Below, piece by piece: positions 52,772 through 62,099 of a stretch of 64,000 nucleotides of DNA. The stretch spans positions 1 to 64,000 of the forward strand of contig DATKPY010000036.1 of assembly GCA_035523875.1 (NCBI GenBank), in the 5' to 3' direction. The stretch's first letter is position 1; the number at the start of each line of letters is the position of its first letter. The position numbers were made by a program, and so were the translations under genes. The DNA comes from JASHUC01 sp035523875 (GTDB taxonomy: Bacteria; Pseudomonadota; Gammaproteobacteria; Steroidobacterales; Steroidobacteraceae). The notes beneath the pieces are model-generated. The model saw only the letters and a program-made list of their open reading frames with translations, was not told where the DNA came from and made no database searches.

Positions 52772-55630
52772 TCAAGCGGGCGCTACGTCTCGGGGCCGCG
52801 CATGGCCCTTGCCGCTCGCCCGCTCCTCCGCGGCGCGCCGCTCCCAGGCGTCGCGCTGCTCGACCTTCACCACCTGCACCGCCGTCACCTTGTACTCGGG
52901 GCAATTGGTCGCCCAGTCGGAGTTCTCGGTCGTGACGATGTTCGCGGCCGATTCCGGGAAGTGGAAGGTCGTGTAGACCACGCCCGGCTGCATCCTGTCG
53001 GTGATGCGCGCGCGCAGCACCGTATCCCCGGTGCGGCTCATGATGCCGACCCAGTCCCCGTCGCTCACGCCCCGCTCATCGGCATCGTGCGGATGCATCT
53101 CGAGCACGTCCTCGTCGTGCCACACCACATTCGCGGTGCGGCGTGTCTGGGCGCCCACGTTGTACTGCGTGAGGATGCGCCCGGTGGTGAGGATGAGCGG
53201 GAAGCGCGCCGTCGAGCGCTCACTCGTCGGCACGTACTCGGTCACCAGGAACTTGCCCTTGCCGCGCACGAACTCGTGGACGTGCATCGTGGGAGTACCC
53301 TCGGGCGCCGCATCGTTGCACGGCCACTGGATGCTCCCCAAGCGCTCGAGCTTCTCGTAGGTGACGCCGCGGAACGTCGGGGTGAGCGCCGCGATCTCAT
53401 CCATGATCTCGCTCGGGTGCGTGTAGTGCATCGGATAGCCGAGCGCGTTCGCGAGGAGCTGCGTCGCTTCCCAGTCCGCATAGCGCGCGAGCGGCTCCAT
53501 CACCTTGCGCACGCGCCCGATGCGCCGCTCGGCGTTCGTGAACGTGCCGTCCTTCTCGAGGAACGAGGAGCCGGGCAGGAACACGTGCGCGAAGCGCGCC
53601 GTCTCGTTGAGGAACAGGTCCTGGACGATGATGCACTCCATCGCCTCGAGCGCCGCCGAGACGTGATTGGTGTTGGGGTCCGACTGGGCGATGTCCTCGC
53701 CCTGCACGTAGAGCGCCTTGAAGCTGCCATCGAGTGCCGCTTCGAACATGTTCGGAATGCGCAGTCCCGGCTCGGACTCGAGCGGCACGCCCCAGGCGTG
53801 CTCGAACAGTCCGCGCACGCCCGCATCCGAGACGTGGCGGTAGCCGCTGAACTCGTGCGGGAAGGAGCCCATGTCGCACGAGCCCTGCACGTTGTTCTGG
53901 CCGCGCAAAGGCTGCACGCCCACGCCTTCCCGGCCGATGTTGGCGGTCGCCATGGCGAGGTTCGCGATACCCATCACCATCGTGGAGCCCTGGCTGTGCT
54001 CGGTCACCCCGAGCCCGTAGTAGATCGCCGCGTTTCCGGCGCGCCCGTAGAGCCGCGCCGCCCCGCGCACGAGCTCGGCCGGCACGCCGGTCAAGGACTC
54101 GCTCGCCTCGGGAGAGTTGCGCTCCTCGGCCACGAAGTCGCGCCACTTGCGGAAGGAGTCCACCTCGCAGCGCGCATTCACGAAGTCCTCGCGCACGAAG
54201 CCCTCGGTCACGATCACGTGCGCGAGCGCATTGATGAGCGCGACGTTCGTTCCGGGCTTGAGCGGCAGGTGGTAGGCCGCCTGGATGTGCGGGGCGCGCA
54301 CCAGGCCGATGCGCCGCGGATCGACGACGATGAGCTGCGCACCCTCGCGCAGGCGGCGCTTCAACTGCGAGGCGAACACCGGGTGGCCGTCGGTGGGGTT
54401 CGCCCCGACCACCATGATCACGTCGGCCTTCTGCACCGAGGTGAAGGCTTGGGTGCCCGCCGACTCACCGATCGTGTTCTTGAGACCGTAGCCCGTCGGG
54501 GAGTGACAGACCCGAGCGCAGGTGTCGACGTTGTTGTTGTGGAACGCCGCACGCACGAGCTTCTGCACCAGGAACGTCTCCTCGTTCGTGCAGCGCGAGG
54601 AGGTGATGCCGCCCACGGAGTCCTTGCCGAACTTGACCTGGATGCGCTTGATCTCGCGCGCGGCGTACGCGATCGCCTCCTCCCAGCTCACTTGGCGCCA
54701 GTCGTCGCGGATCGAGGCGCGGATGAGCGGCGTCAAGATCCGATCGGGATGGGTGGCGTAGCCGTAGGCGAAGCGGCCCTTCACGCAGGCATGGCCCTGG
54801 TTCGCCTTCCCCGTGCGGTTCGGCACCATGCGCACGACCTCTGGGGTGGGCACGGTCTTCACCTCGGCCTCGAGCGAGCAGCCGACGCCGCAGTACGCGC
54901 AGGTGGTCTCGACCGCCTTCTCGGCCTTGCCGAGGGCGATCAGGGACTTCTCCGCGAGGGCGCCGGTCGGGCACGCCTCGACGCAGGCGCCGCAGGAGAC
55001 GCACTCGGAATCGAGAAACGCCTCGTCCTGGCTCGCCGCAATCTTCGATGCGAAGCCGCGTCCCTGCACGGTGAGCGCAAGCGTCCCCTGCTGCTCGTCG
55101 CACGCGCGCACGCACCGCGAGCAGACGATGCAGAGCGTCGGATCGAACGTGAAATAGGGATTGCTCGGATCCTGCGCGAGCGCCGCGTGACGCGCGCCCT
55201 CGAGCCCGTAGCGCGTGTCGGTGACCCCGACGTGCGCGGCCATGTTCTGCAGCTCGCAATGTCCGTCGGCGGGGCAGGTATCGCAGTCGAGCGGGTGATC
55301 GGAGACGTAGAGCTCGACCACGTTGCGGCGGAGCTTGGCGAGCTGCTCGCTCTCGGTGTGGATCTTCATGCCGGGCGCGACGGTGGTCGTGCACGAGGCC
55401 GGATAGCCCTTGCGGCCCTCGATCTCGACCAGGCACAGCCGGCACGAGCCGAACGCCTTGAGCGTTCCCGTCGCGCACAGCTTCGGGATGTGCCGCTCGA
55501 GCGCCGCGGCCGCGCGCATGATCGAGGTGCCCGCGGGAACCGTGACGGACTGCCCGTCGATCTCGACGGTGACGGGCTCGGTCGCCTCGCTCGCAGGTGT
55601 GCCGGGGTCGGAATAGTCGATCGCGTACAT
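52772..55630 (-). CDS. fdsA: NAD-dependent formate dehydrogenase, molybdenum catalytic subunit FdsA
   Basis: FdsA oxidises formate to CO2. The 952-residue protein has an N-terminal [2Fe-2S] domain (C52, C63, C66, C80), a His-Cys3 cluster site (CDTCPADGHC, 116-125) and two [4Fe-4S] sites (CIVCSRCVRAC and CVSCGACVEAC). The molybdopterin domain follows, with its own [4Fe-4S] motif CAYCGVGC (244-251). The molybdenum ligand is Cys375, followed by His376 (ARVCHSPTG), so no selenocysteine is needed. The C-terminal domain contains TGRILTQYNVGAQTRRT. It follows fdsB by 30 bases. Confidence 0.97.
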   Translation of the reverse strand: MYAIDYSDPGTPASEATEPVTVEIDGQSVTVPAGTSIMRAAAALERHIPKLCATGTLKAFGSCRLCLVEIEGRKGYPASCTTTVAPGMKIHTESEQLAKLRRNVVELYVSDHPLDCDTCPADGHCELQNMAAHVGVTDTRYGLEGARHAALAQDPSNPYFTFDPTLCIVCSRCVRACDEQQGTLALTVQGRGFASKIAASQDEAFLDSECVSCGACVEACPTGALAEKSLIALGKAEKAVETTCAYCGVGCSLEAEVKTVPTPEVVRMVPNRTGKANQGHACVKGRFAYGYATHPDRILTPLIRASIRDDWRQVSWEEAIAYAAREIKRIQVKFGKDSVGGITSSRCTNEETFLVQKLVRAAFHNNNVDTCARVCHSPTGYGLKNTIGESAGTQAFTSVQKADVIMVVGANPTDGHPVFASQLKRRLREGAQLIVVDPRRIGLVRAPHIQAAYHLPLKPGTNVALINALAHVIVTEGFVREDFVNARCEVDSFRKWRDFVAEERNSPEASESLTGVPAELVRGAARLYGRAGNAAIYYGLGVTEHSQGSTMVMGIANLAMATANIGREGVGVQPLRGQNNVQGSCDMGSFPHEFSGYRHVSDAGVRGLFEHAWGVPLESEPGLRIPNMFEAALDGSFKALYVQGEDIAQSDPNTNHVSAALEAMECIIVQDLFLNETARFAHVFLPGSSFLEKDGTFTNAERRIGRVRKVMEPLARYADWEATQLLANALGYPMHYTHPSEIMDEIAALTPTFRGVTYEKLERLGSIQWPCNDAAPEGTPTMHVHEFVRGKGKFLVTEYVPTSERSTARFPLILTTGRILTQYNVGAQTRRTANVVWHDEDVLEMHPHDADERGVSDGDWVGIMSRTGDTVLRARITDRMQPGVVYTTFHFPESAANIVTTENSDWATNCPEYKVTAVQVVKVEQRDAWERRAAEERASGKGHARPRDVAPA

Positions 55631-55660
55631 GATTCAGCACCTCACCGGCCGTGCCCGATC

Positions 55661-57205
55661 CTATTGGGGTCGGGTGCGGCGGAAGTCCTCCGGAAAATGC
55701 TTGAGCGCGCTCTGCACCGGGAAAGGCGTCATGCCGCCCAGGCCGCAGAGCGAGCCGTGGAGCATGGTCTCACACAGCTCCTCGAGGAGCGCCACGTTCG
55801 AGGCGGGCTCGACGCCGCCCAGGATGCGCTCGACGATTTCCACCCCGCGGGTCGAGCCGATGCGGCAGGGCGTGCACTTGCCGCAGGATTCGATCGCGCA
55901 GAATTCCATGGCGTAGCGCGCCATGCGTGCCATGTCGACCGTGTCGTCGAAGACGACGATGCCGCCATGTCCCAAGAGCGCTCCAATGTCCGCGAGCGCC
56001 TCGTAGTCGATGCGCACATCGAACTGCGAGGCCGGGATGTAGGCCCCGAGCGGCCCGCCGACCTGCACGGCGCGAATCGGCCGGCCGGAAGCGCTGCCGC
56101 CGCCGTAGTCGTAGAGGAGCTCCTGCAACGGCAGGCCGAAGGCGCGCTCGATGAGTCCGCCGCGGCGGATATTGCCGGCGAGCTGGATCGGGAGCGTGCC
56201 GCGGGACTTGCCGCTGCCGTAGTCGCGGTAGAACGGTGCGCCGCGCTCGAGGATGATCGGCACGCTCGCAAGCGAGATCACGTTGTTGACGATCGTCGGG
56301 CGCCCAAAGAGGCCCTTCACCGCCGGCAGCGGCGGGCGCACCCGCACCTCGCCGCGGCGGCCCTCGAGGCTCTCGAGCATCGAGGTCTCCTCGCCGCAGA
56401 TGTACGCGCCCGCGCCGAGCCGCACGCCGAGATCGAAGCGCTTGCCGCTCCCGCGCACGCTCTCGCCCAGGTACCCCTCGTGATAAGCCGCAGCGATCGC
56501 CTGGTGGAGCACGCGGTGCGCGTGGGGATACTCGGCCCGCAGGTAGATGAAGCCCTGCGTCGCCCCGACCGCGAGCGCGGCGATCGTCATGCCCTCGATG
56601 AGCGCGAACGGATCGCCCTCCATCAGCATCCGGTCGGCGAACGTCCCCGAATCGCCCTCATCGGCGTTGCAGGTGACATATTTCTGATCGACCGCCTGAT
56701 CGAGCACGGTCTTCCATTTGATGCCGGTCGGAAACGCCGCACCACCGCGCCCGCGCAGGCCGGAGTCGGTGATCGCCTGCACGATCGCGGCCGGTGCGAG
56801 CTCGAGCGCCCGCTCGAGTCCGCGATATCCGCCGTGGGCCAGGTAGTCGGGAAGGCTCGTCGGATCGGTCACCCCGACGCGCGCGAAGGTGAGCCGCTGC
56901 TGCGATTTGAAGTACGGGATCTCCGCGGTGAGCCCGCGGTGCAGGGCATGCGGCGCGCCGCGCAGGAATCCGGCCTCGAACAGGCCCGCCACGTCGGCGG
57001 CGCTCACCGGGCCGTAGGCGTGACGCCCGGAGGGCGTCTCGACCTCCACGAGCGGCTCGAGCCAGCACATGCCGCGGGTGCCGTTGCGCACGAGCTTGAG
57101 CGGGAGGTTACGCGCCGCGGCGTAGATGCCGATCGCGTGGGCCACCTCCTCGGCACCGAGGGACAGCGCCGCGGCATCGCGCGGGACGTAGACCGTCGCG
57201 GTCAC
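55661..57205 (-). CDS. fdsB: Formate dehydrogenase beta subunit FdsB (NADH/FMN)
   Basis: FdsB passes electrons from FdsA to NAD. From the GTG at 57205, which overlaps the fdsG stop (GTGA), the product is 514 residues. It has an N-terminal thioredoxin-like [2Fe-2S]-type domain, the FMN-binding GLRGRGGAAFPTGIKWK, the NAD-binding GAYICGEETSMLESLEGRRG, and a C-terminal [4Fe-4S] motif SCGKCTPCRIGS. The arrangement equals NuoE/NuoF-like diaphorase subunits. An upstream in-frame start would overlap fdsG by over 100 bases and add unrelated residues. Confidence 0.95.
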   Translation of the reverse strand: MTATVYVPRDAAALSLGAEEVAHAIGIYAAARNLPLKLVRNGTRGMCWLEPLVEVETPSGRHAYGPVSAADVAGLFEAGFLRGAPHALHRGLTAEIPYFKSQQRLTFARVGVTDPTSLPDYLAHGGYRGLERALELAPAAIVQAITDSGLRGRGGAAFPTGIKWKTVLDQAVDQKYVTCNADEGDSGTFADRMLMEGDPFALIEGMTIAALAVGATQGFIYLRAEYPHAHRVLHQAIAAAYHEGYLGESVRGSGKRFDLGVRLGAGAYICGEETSMLESLEGRRGEVRVRPPLPAVKGLFGRPTIVNNVISLASVPIILERGAPFYRDYGSGKSRGTLPIQLAGNIRRGGLIERAFGLPLQELLYDYGGGSASGRPIRAVQVGGPLGAYIPASQFDVRIDYEALADIGALLGHGGIVVFDDTVDMARMARYAMEFCAIESCGKCTPCRIGSTRGVEIVERILGGVEPASNVALLEELCETMLHGSLCGLGGMTPFPVQSALKHFPEDFRRTRPQ

Positions 57206-57681
57206 CGCTTCGGCTCCTGCGCGGCGATGAGCGCATCGAACCGGTTCGCGGTGACGCGCCCGTAGAGCTCCCCGTCGATCATCAGCGCCGGCGAGCAGGC
57301 GCAGTTGCCGAGGCAATACACCGGCTCGAGCGAGAAGCGGCCGTCGGGCGTCGTTTCGTGCACGTCGATGCCGAGGCGCACGCGCGCGTGCGCGAGCAGC
57401 GCCTCGGCGCCCATCGACTGGCAGGCCTCGGCGCGGCAGACCTGCACCGTGTGCGTCCCGGCCGGCGCGTGGCGAAAGTGGTGGTAGAACGTGATCACCC
57501 CGTGAACCTCGGCACGCGAGAGATTGAGCTCTTGGGCGATGAGGGGCACCGCGCCGGCGGGGATGAAGCCGAGCGCCTCCTGCACCCCGTGAAGCACCTC
57601 GATCAGGGGTCCCGGGGCGCCCTTCAGGCGCTCGAGAACGCGGCGCACCGCTTCACGCTGTGGGGGGGCGAGCTCTTGCAT
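57202..57681 (-). CDS. fdsG: Formate dehydrogenase gamma subunit FdsG
   Basis: This 159-residue NuoE-like protein carries one [2Fe-2S] cluster with cysteines in QVCRAEACQSMGA and CLGNCACSPALMIDGELYG. It starts with an N-terminal helical part (LIEVLHGVQEALGFIP and AEVHGVITFYHHF). It is the first gene of the fds operon and divergent from a LysR-type regulator, with 117 bases between the starts. Confidence 0.95.
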   Translation of the reverse strand: MQELAPPQREAVRRVLERLKGAPGPLIEVLHGVQEALGFIPAGAVPLIAQELNLSRAEVHGVITFYHHFRHAPAGTHTVQVCRAEACQSMGAEALLAHARVRLGIDVHETTPDGRFSLEPVYCLGNCACSPALMIDGELYGRVTANRFDALIAAQEPKR

Positions 57682-57723
57682 GGTTCGGGGGCTGACCTTA
57701 GCGACTCCGGCACGATCGGGGCA

Positions 57724-57738
57724 ATCATTTTTGCGGAT
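57724..57738. promoter_or_regulatory. ATC-N9-GAT site, candidate box for the NodD-type LysR regulator
   Basis: ATC (57724-57726) and GAT (57736-57738) are separated by exactly 9 bases, which is the core spacing of rhizobial nod boxes bound by NodD. It lies 43 bases upstream of fdsG and 61 bases upstream of the divergent regulator gene, whose product is NodD-like at the N-terminus. A second short palindrome, ATT-N7-AAT, lies at 57746-57758. Confidence 0.5.
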
Positions 57739-57798
57739 TAAAGCTATTCACGTCCAATATGGCTGTCCCGCGCGGGGGCGGGCGCTCACATAACACGC

Positions 57799-58722
57799 AT
57801 GCAGCTCAACCGGTTCGACCTGAATCTCCTCATCGCGCTCGATGCCCTGCTGCACGAGAAGAACGTCACCCGCGCCGCCGAGCGGGTTTATGTATCCCAG
57901 CCGGCCATGAGCGCTGCACTGCAAAAACTGCGCGACTACTTCAACGATCCGCTGCTGGTGCGCATCGGGCGCGACATGGAGCTCACCCCGCGCGGCCTCT
58001 CGCTCGTCGAGCCGGTGCGTGAGGCGCTGCTCAGGGTCCAGGCGACGCTCGGCACACAGCCCACCTTCGACCCCGCCACGGTCAAGCGCGTGTTTACCGC
58101 GATCGTCACCGACGAGGCCGCGCCGCGGGTGGTCCCGGGGATTCTCGCCCGCCTTGCGCGCGAAGCGCCCGGTATCCAGTGCCACATCGAGCAGATTTCC
58201 CATACGAGCCTCACGCGGCTCGAGTACGGGGACGCGGACCTGTGTCTGTGCCTGGGGATTCTCGGGCTGTTCGGCATTCGCGCCTTCCCCGAAGTGCTGC
58301 GCGTGGTGGAGCTGCGCCCGGTGCGCTGGGTGGGCGCGCTCGACCAGGACCACCCGACGGTCCGTGATGAGCTCACCCTCGCGCAGTACCAATCGCTCCC
58401 GCATATCTTTCCTCGCCCGAACGGCCACACCGCTCCCGTGGAGGATCTGGTGCGGCGGCTGCTGAACATGGAGATCGAGGTGCGCGCGACGGCGCAGAGT
58501 CTGCTCGAGCTGCCGTTCATGCTGCCCGGCACGCCGCTCATCGCGACGATCCCGGAGCGCATCGCGGCGCTCGTCGCACCCATCGTGCCGCTCAAGACGT
58601 TCGCACTCCCATTCGACGCACTCGACAGCCACGAGGTTCTGCTCTGGCACAAGCGCAACGAGCCCGATCCCGGACACGCCTGGCTGCGCTCACTCTTCAT
58701 CGACGTGGCGCGGGAGCTCTGA
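57799..58722 (+). CDS. LysR-family transcriptional regulator, NodD-like, divergent to fds operon
   Basis: The 307-residue protein has an N-terminal winged helix-turn-helix: RFDLNLLIALDALLHEKNVTRAAERVYVSQPAMSAALQKLRDYF. This closely resembles NodD. An effector domain follows (about 95-300). It begins 117 bases from fdsG on the opposite strand. In Cupriavidus a LysR protein, FdsR, controls fds genes from a divergent position, so a role in fds control is the natural inference. The ligand is unknown; formate or an aromatic compound are possibilities. The next gene starts 5 bases after its stop, so it may also be linked to the acyl-CoA dehydrogenase. Confidence 0.9.
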   Translation: MQLNRFDLNLLIALDALLHEKNVTRAAERVYVSQPAMSAALQKLRDYFNDPLLVRIGRDMELTPRGLSLVEPVREALLRVQATLGTQPTFDPATVKRVFTAIVTDEAAPRVVPGILARLAREAPGIQCHIEQISHTSLTRLEYGDADLCLCLGILGLFGIRAFPEVLRVVELRPVRWVGALDQDHPTVRDELTLAQYQSLPHIFPRPNGHTAPVEDLVRRLLNMEIEVRATAQSLLELPFMLPGTPLIATIPERIAALVAPIVPLKTFALPFDALDSHEVLLWHKRNEPDPGHAWLRSLFIDVAREL

Positions 58723-58727
58723 GGGCG

Positions 58728-60485
58728 ATGGGCCGCCCCTACGAAGCACCGCTCGAGGCCATGCACGCCGCACTCGATCAGGCGGCGCGCTCGGCAGGGC
58801 TCACGGGCGTGCCGGGGTGCGCCGCGACCGTGGCGGAAGTCGAAGACGCCGTGCTCCAGAGCGCCGCGCGCATCGCACGCGAGGTGCTCTCCCCGCTCAA
58901 TCACCGCGGGGATGCCGCCGGGTGCCGCCTCGATGGGCGCGGGGTCGCGACACCTGCGGGCTTTCGCGAGGCATACCAGCGCTTCTGCGCCGACGGCTGG
59001 CCCGCGCTCGCCGCACCGCAGTCGCTCGGCGGGCAGGCCCTGCCCATGCTCCTCGGTGCCGCCGTGACCGAGATGTGGGGCGCGGCGAATCTGGCCTTCG
59101 CGATGTGTCCGGAGGCCGCGGTCGGGGCGCTCGAGGCGCTGCGCGCGCATGTGACCGGCGAGCTCCTCGAGCGCTACGCGCGGCCGCTCGCAAGCGGGGC
59201 GTGGACAGCCGCGATGGCGATGACCGAACCGCAGGCCGGATCCGACCTCGCAGCCATCCGCACGCTCGCGCGGCCCGACGGGACGGCATGGCGGCTCACG
59301 GGCCGGAAGATCTTCATCTCCTGGGGCGATCACGATCTCAGCGACAACATCGTGCATCTGGTGCTCGCGCGCACACCGGACGCCCCGCCGAGCGTGCGCG
59401 GACTGTCGTTGTTTCTGGTGCCGAAGCGCGTGCCCGCGGCCGATGGAGACCTCGCGCCGAACGATCTGCGCGCGATCTCCCTCGAGCACAAGATGGGTAT
59501 TCGCGCGAGCCCCACCTGCGTGATGGCCTACGGAGAACGAGAAGGCGCCCGCGGCTGGCTCGTCGGGCCCGTGGGGGGCGGCATCGACTGCATGTTCACG
59601 ATGATGAATCACATGCGCCTCGGAGTCGGAGTCCATTCCACCGGACTTGCCGAGCGCGCCTTCCAGCTCGCGCGCGCCTACGCGCAGGAGCGGCTCCAGG
59701 GCCGTGACCGCGCGGGCGCACCGCGCGCGATCATCGAGCACGCCGACGTGCGTCGCATGCTCCTCACCATGAAGGTGCTCACGCACGCCGCGCGCGGCCT
59801 CGCCTACACCGCGGCGGCGGCGCTCGATGTGGCCGGCGCGGACATCGAGCCCGCAGCGCGCGCACGCGCGCTCGAGCGCGCCTCGCTCCTGACGCCGCTC
59901 GTGAAGGCGTGGTGCACGGACACGGCCGTCGAGGTCGCCTCCTTGGGCGTGCAGGTGCACGGCGGGGCGGGCTATATCGTCGAGAGCGAGATCGAGCAGG
60001 TCTATCGCGATGCGCGCATCGGACCGATCTTCGAGGGCACCAATTTCATCCAGGCGCAGGATCTCATCGTGCGCAAGGTGCTCCGCGATGGCGGGGCGGC
60101 GCTCGCCGCGCTGCTCGCGGACATCGAGGCGAGCGCCCACGCGCTCGCCGCACAGGAGGAGTGGCCGCGGCGGCTGCTCGCAGAGTGCGGCGAGCTGCGG
60201 CAGGCGGCCGCTGCGCTCAGCGCCGCGAGCGCGCGCGAAAGCGAGCTGGCCGGTGCCGTTGCGCAGCCCTTCCTGCAGTGGCTCGCGGTGGTCGCGGGCG
60301 GCTGGCAGTGGGCGCTGAGCGCGCACGCAGCGGCGGGAGCCGCCGGCACCGAGCCGTCGCGGCGCGCCGCGCGCGACGGCGCGCGCTTCTATGCCGCGCA
60401 CATCCTGCCGCGCGCGCGCGCCCACGCGACGCAGGTCGCAGCGGGCGCCCGGCTCCTCGCCGGTACCGAGCGCGCTTCGCTTTAG
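58728..60485 (+). CDS. Acyl-CoA dehydrogenase (large form)
   Basis: The 585-residue protein has the three acyl-CoA dehydrogenase domains plus a C-terminal extension: N-terminal helical part, beta domain with AMAMTEPQAGSDLAAIRTLA and WRLTGRKIFISWGDHDL, and C-terminal helical part with EVASLGVQVHGGAGYI. The catalytic Glu436 is in IFEGTNFIQAQDL. Enzymes of this length are often misassigned, so the substrate is left open. Its end overlaps the end of the convergent ligM-like gene by 4 bases. A role in side-chain oxidation of aromatic CoA esters is possible given the neighbours (inference). Confidence 0.88.
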   Translation: MGRPYEAPLEAMHAALDQAARSAGLTGVPGCAATVAEVEDAVLQSAARIAREVLSPLNHRGDAAGCRLDGRGVATPAGFREAYQRFCADGWPALAAPQSLGGQALPMLLGAAVTEMWGAANLAFAMCPEAAVGALEALRAHVTGELLERYARPLASGAWTAAMAMTEPQAGSDLAAIRTLARPDGTAWRLTGRKIFISWGDHDLSDNIVHLVLARTPDAPPSVRGLSLFLVPKRVPAADGDLAPNDLRAISLEHKMGIRASPTCVMAYGEREGARGWLVGPVGGGIDCMFTMMNHMRLGVGVHSTGLAERAFQLARAYAQERLQGRDRAGAPRAIIEHADVRRMLLTMKVLTHAARGLAYTAAAALDVAGADIEPAARARALERASLLTPLVKAWCTDTAVEVASLGVQVHGGAGYIVESEIEQVYRDARIGPIFEGTNFIQAQDLIVRKVLRDGGAALAALLADIEASAHALAAQEEWPRRLLAECGELRQAAAALSAASARESELAGAVAQPFLQWLAVVAGGWQWALSAHAAAGAAGTEPSRRAARDGARFYAAHILPRARAHATQVAAGARLLAGTERASL

Positions 60486-61882
60486 ACCTGACGGGTGCGC
60501 CAGCCCGAGGCGTAGTGCTCGCGCGCATCCTGCGCGAAGGGCACCGGGGAGACGCGCACGCGCACGTCGAGCTGCTGGTGGCGCTCGACGGTCGGCTTCT
60601 TCGTGCCGCCGCCCTCCTCGCCCCACACGAGCGTGAGCACATCGCCCACGTTGATATTCGGGTCGACGACGCCGAGGGAGAGCGCGGTGCGCTCGTTGTA
60701 GCTGTAGCCGCCGAACATCGACACGCCCACGACCTTGCCGCCCATCTTCACGGCATCGAACGAGGCGGCGCCGTAGTTGGCGATCGGCAGATCGAAGAAC
60801 TTGTAGTGATCGGCGCCCGGCACGAAGAGCGAGGCGTAGATCTTCGCCATGTCATCGCCGTTCCACGCAAAGGTCACCTTCTTGCGATGCGGCTGGCTCG
60901 CCATCCGCTCGAGCGCATCGCGCCCGATGAAGTCATGGTCGAACTTGACGAACGGGCCGTAGCCGAGCTCGTAGGGGGTGGTGTAGTAGTCCTCGATGCG
61001 CGTGCCGACGAAGCTCCCGGAGATGGAGGCGGTACCCTCGTAGCCCGCCGCCGGCAGCCACTCGCGGTACTTCTTCATCTTCTCGCCGGTGTACACGGCG
61101 GGCAGGGGCGAGGGAATCCAGCCCGACTCGAGCGTGTTGCTCGCGTATGCGCGCGCGCCCACCTGCACCAGGCCAAAGTCCTTGCCCGCCTCGACGATGG
61201 CGTCGCGGATCGCGTCGTACTCGGCGTACGGGCCCCACAGCTCGAGGCCCGGGGCTCCGGCCATGCCGTGACGCAAGCAGCGCACCTTGCGGCCCTTGAC
61301 GTTGATGGCGTCCATGGTGAAGAACTTCACTTCCGGAATCGGCCCGCCGTTGAGCTTCTCGAGGACCTTCCACGCATTCGGGCCCTGCACCTGGAAGCGG
61401 TAGTGGCGGCGCGTGACGGCCTTGCCGCGCGGGTGCGAGGGCGAGCGGTCATCGCGGATGGTGTCGATCTTGAATCCGCCCGTCTCGGCGTGGAACTGCA
61501 TCCAGTTCACCGTCGGTGCGCGACCGACGAACACGAGCTCGTCCTTGTCCAGATAGAACAGAATCCCGTCGCCGATCACGTAGCCGTCGTAGCTGCAGGG
61601 CACCATCTGCTTCGCGCGGTTCGGCGCGAAGTTGTTGAAGCTGTTGATCGTCAGATAGGAGCAGAACTTGAGCGCGTCCGGGCCCTTGACCGTGAACTCT
61701 GCCATATGGTGCGACTGGTCGAAGAGCACCGCGCTCTCGCGCCACGCGCGCTGCTCGTCGCGCCAGTTCGAGAACTCGCTCGGCACCACCGGGTAGACGT
61801 AAGCCCCGAGCTGCGAATTGCGCAGCAAACTGACCGGATTACCGGCGGACTTCAACAAGCTCTCCAAACTCTGCTGGCTCAT
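60482..61882 (-). CDS. ligM: THF-dependent aromatic O-demethylase, LigM/DesA-like (GcvT family)
   Basis: The 466-residue protein belongs to the aminomethyltransferase fold, but the length and segments fit LigM/DesA (LigM is about 471 residues) rather than GcvT. These enzymes move the methyl group of vanillate, 3-O-methylgallate or syringate to tetrahydrofolate. Tyr28/Tyr30 (AYVYP) and His58/His59 (SHHMAEF) lie close to the active-site Tyr and His near residues 31 and 60 that I recall for LigM. DKDELVFVGRAPTVNWMQFH, LRHGMAGAPGLELWGPY and GYGPFVKFDHDFIG are further segments. Whether vanillate or syringate is preferred cannot be told. It starts 217 bases from the end of the next gene, on the same strand. 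Confidence 0.82.
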   Translation of the reverse strand: MSQQSLESLLKSAGNPVSLLRNSQLGAYVYPVVPSEFSNWRDEQRAWRESAVLFDQSHHMAEFTVKGPDALKFCSYLTINSFNNFAPNRAKQMVPCSYDGYVIGDGILFYLDKDELVFVGRAPTVNWMQFHAETGGFKIDTIRDDRSPSHPRGKAVTRRHYRFQVQGPNAWKVLEKLNGGPIPEVKFFTMDAINVKGRKVRCLRHGMAGAPGLELWGPYAEYDAIRDAIVEAGKDFGLVQVGARAYASNTLESGWIPSPLPAVYTGEKMKKYREWLPAAGYEGTASISGSFVGTRIEDYYTTPYELGYGPFVKFDHDFIGRDALERMASQPHRKKVTFAWNGDDMAKIYASLFVPGADHYKFFDLPIANYGAASFDAVKMGGKVVGVSMFGGYSYNERTALSLGVVDPNINVGDVLTLVWGEEGGGTKKPTVERHQQLDVRVRVSPVPFAQDAREHYASGWRTRQV

Positions 61883-62099
61883 GGGGCAATCTCTCTCTTT
61901 TGTGGGTGCGACGGGCTGAGCCGCGCATTTTGACCGCCCAGTGGGGCAATTTTCAATGCCGGTGCCCGTTCCCCGGGCCGATGCGCGCGCTGCGGCCGGC
62001 GCGCAACAGGATCCGCTCGGCGCGGACCACTCCGCGGACGCCAAGGTCTTTTTCCGCCCGCGGCGAGCCGGCGTCGCCGTGCGCGCGGTGCGGCCCGGC

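Noticed and set aside
52772..55630. Selenocysteine-containing formate dehydrogenase
   Set aside because: The molybdenum ligand codon encodes cysteine (Cys375) and there is no in-frame TGA.
51725..57265. A 5.5-kb open frame on the plus strand opposite the fds genes
   Set aside because: It is antisense to five well-supported genes, has a His/Arg/Ala-biased composition without any domain, and results from the scarcity of stop codons in GC-rich DNA.
60482..61882. Glycine cleavage T protein or DMSP demethylase for the GcvT-fold gene
   Set aside because: The length of 466 residues and internal segments fit LigM/DesA; GcvT and DmdA are about 365-370 residues, and no gcvH or gcvP gene is near.
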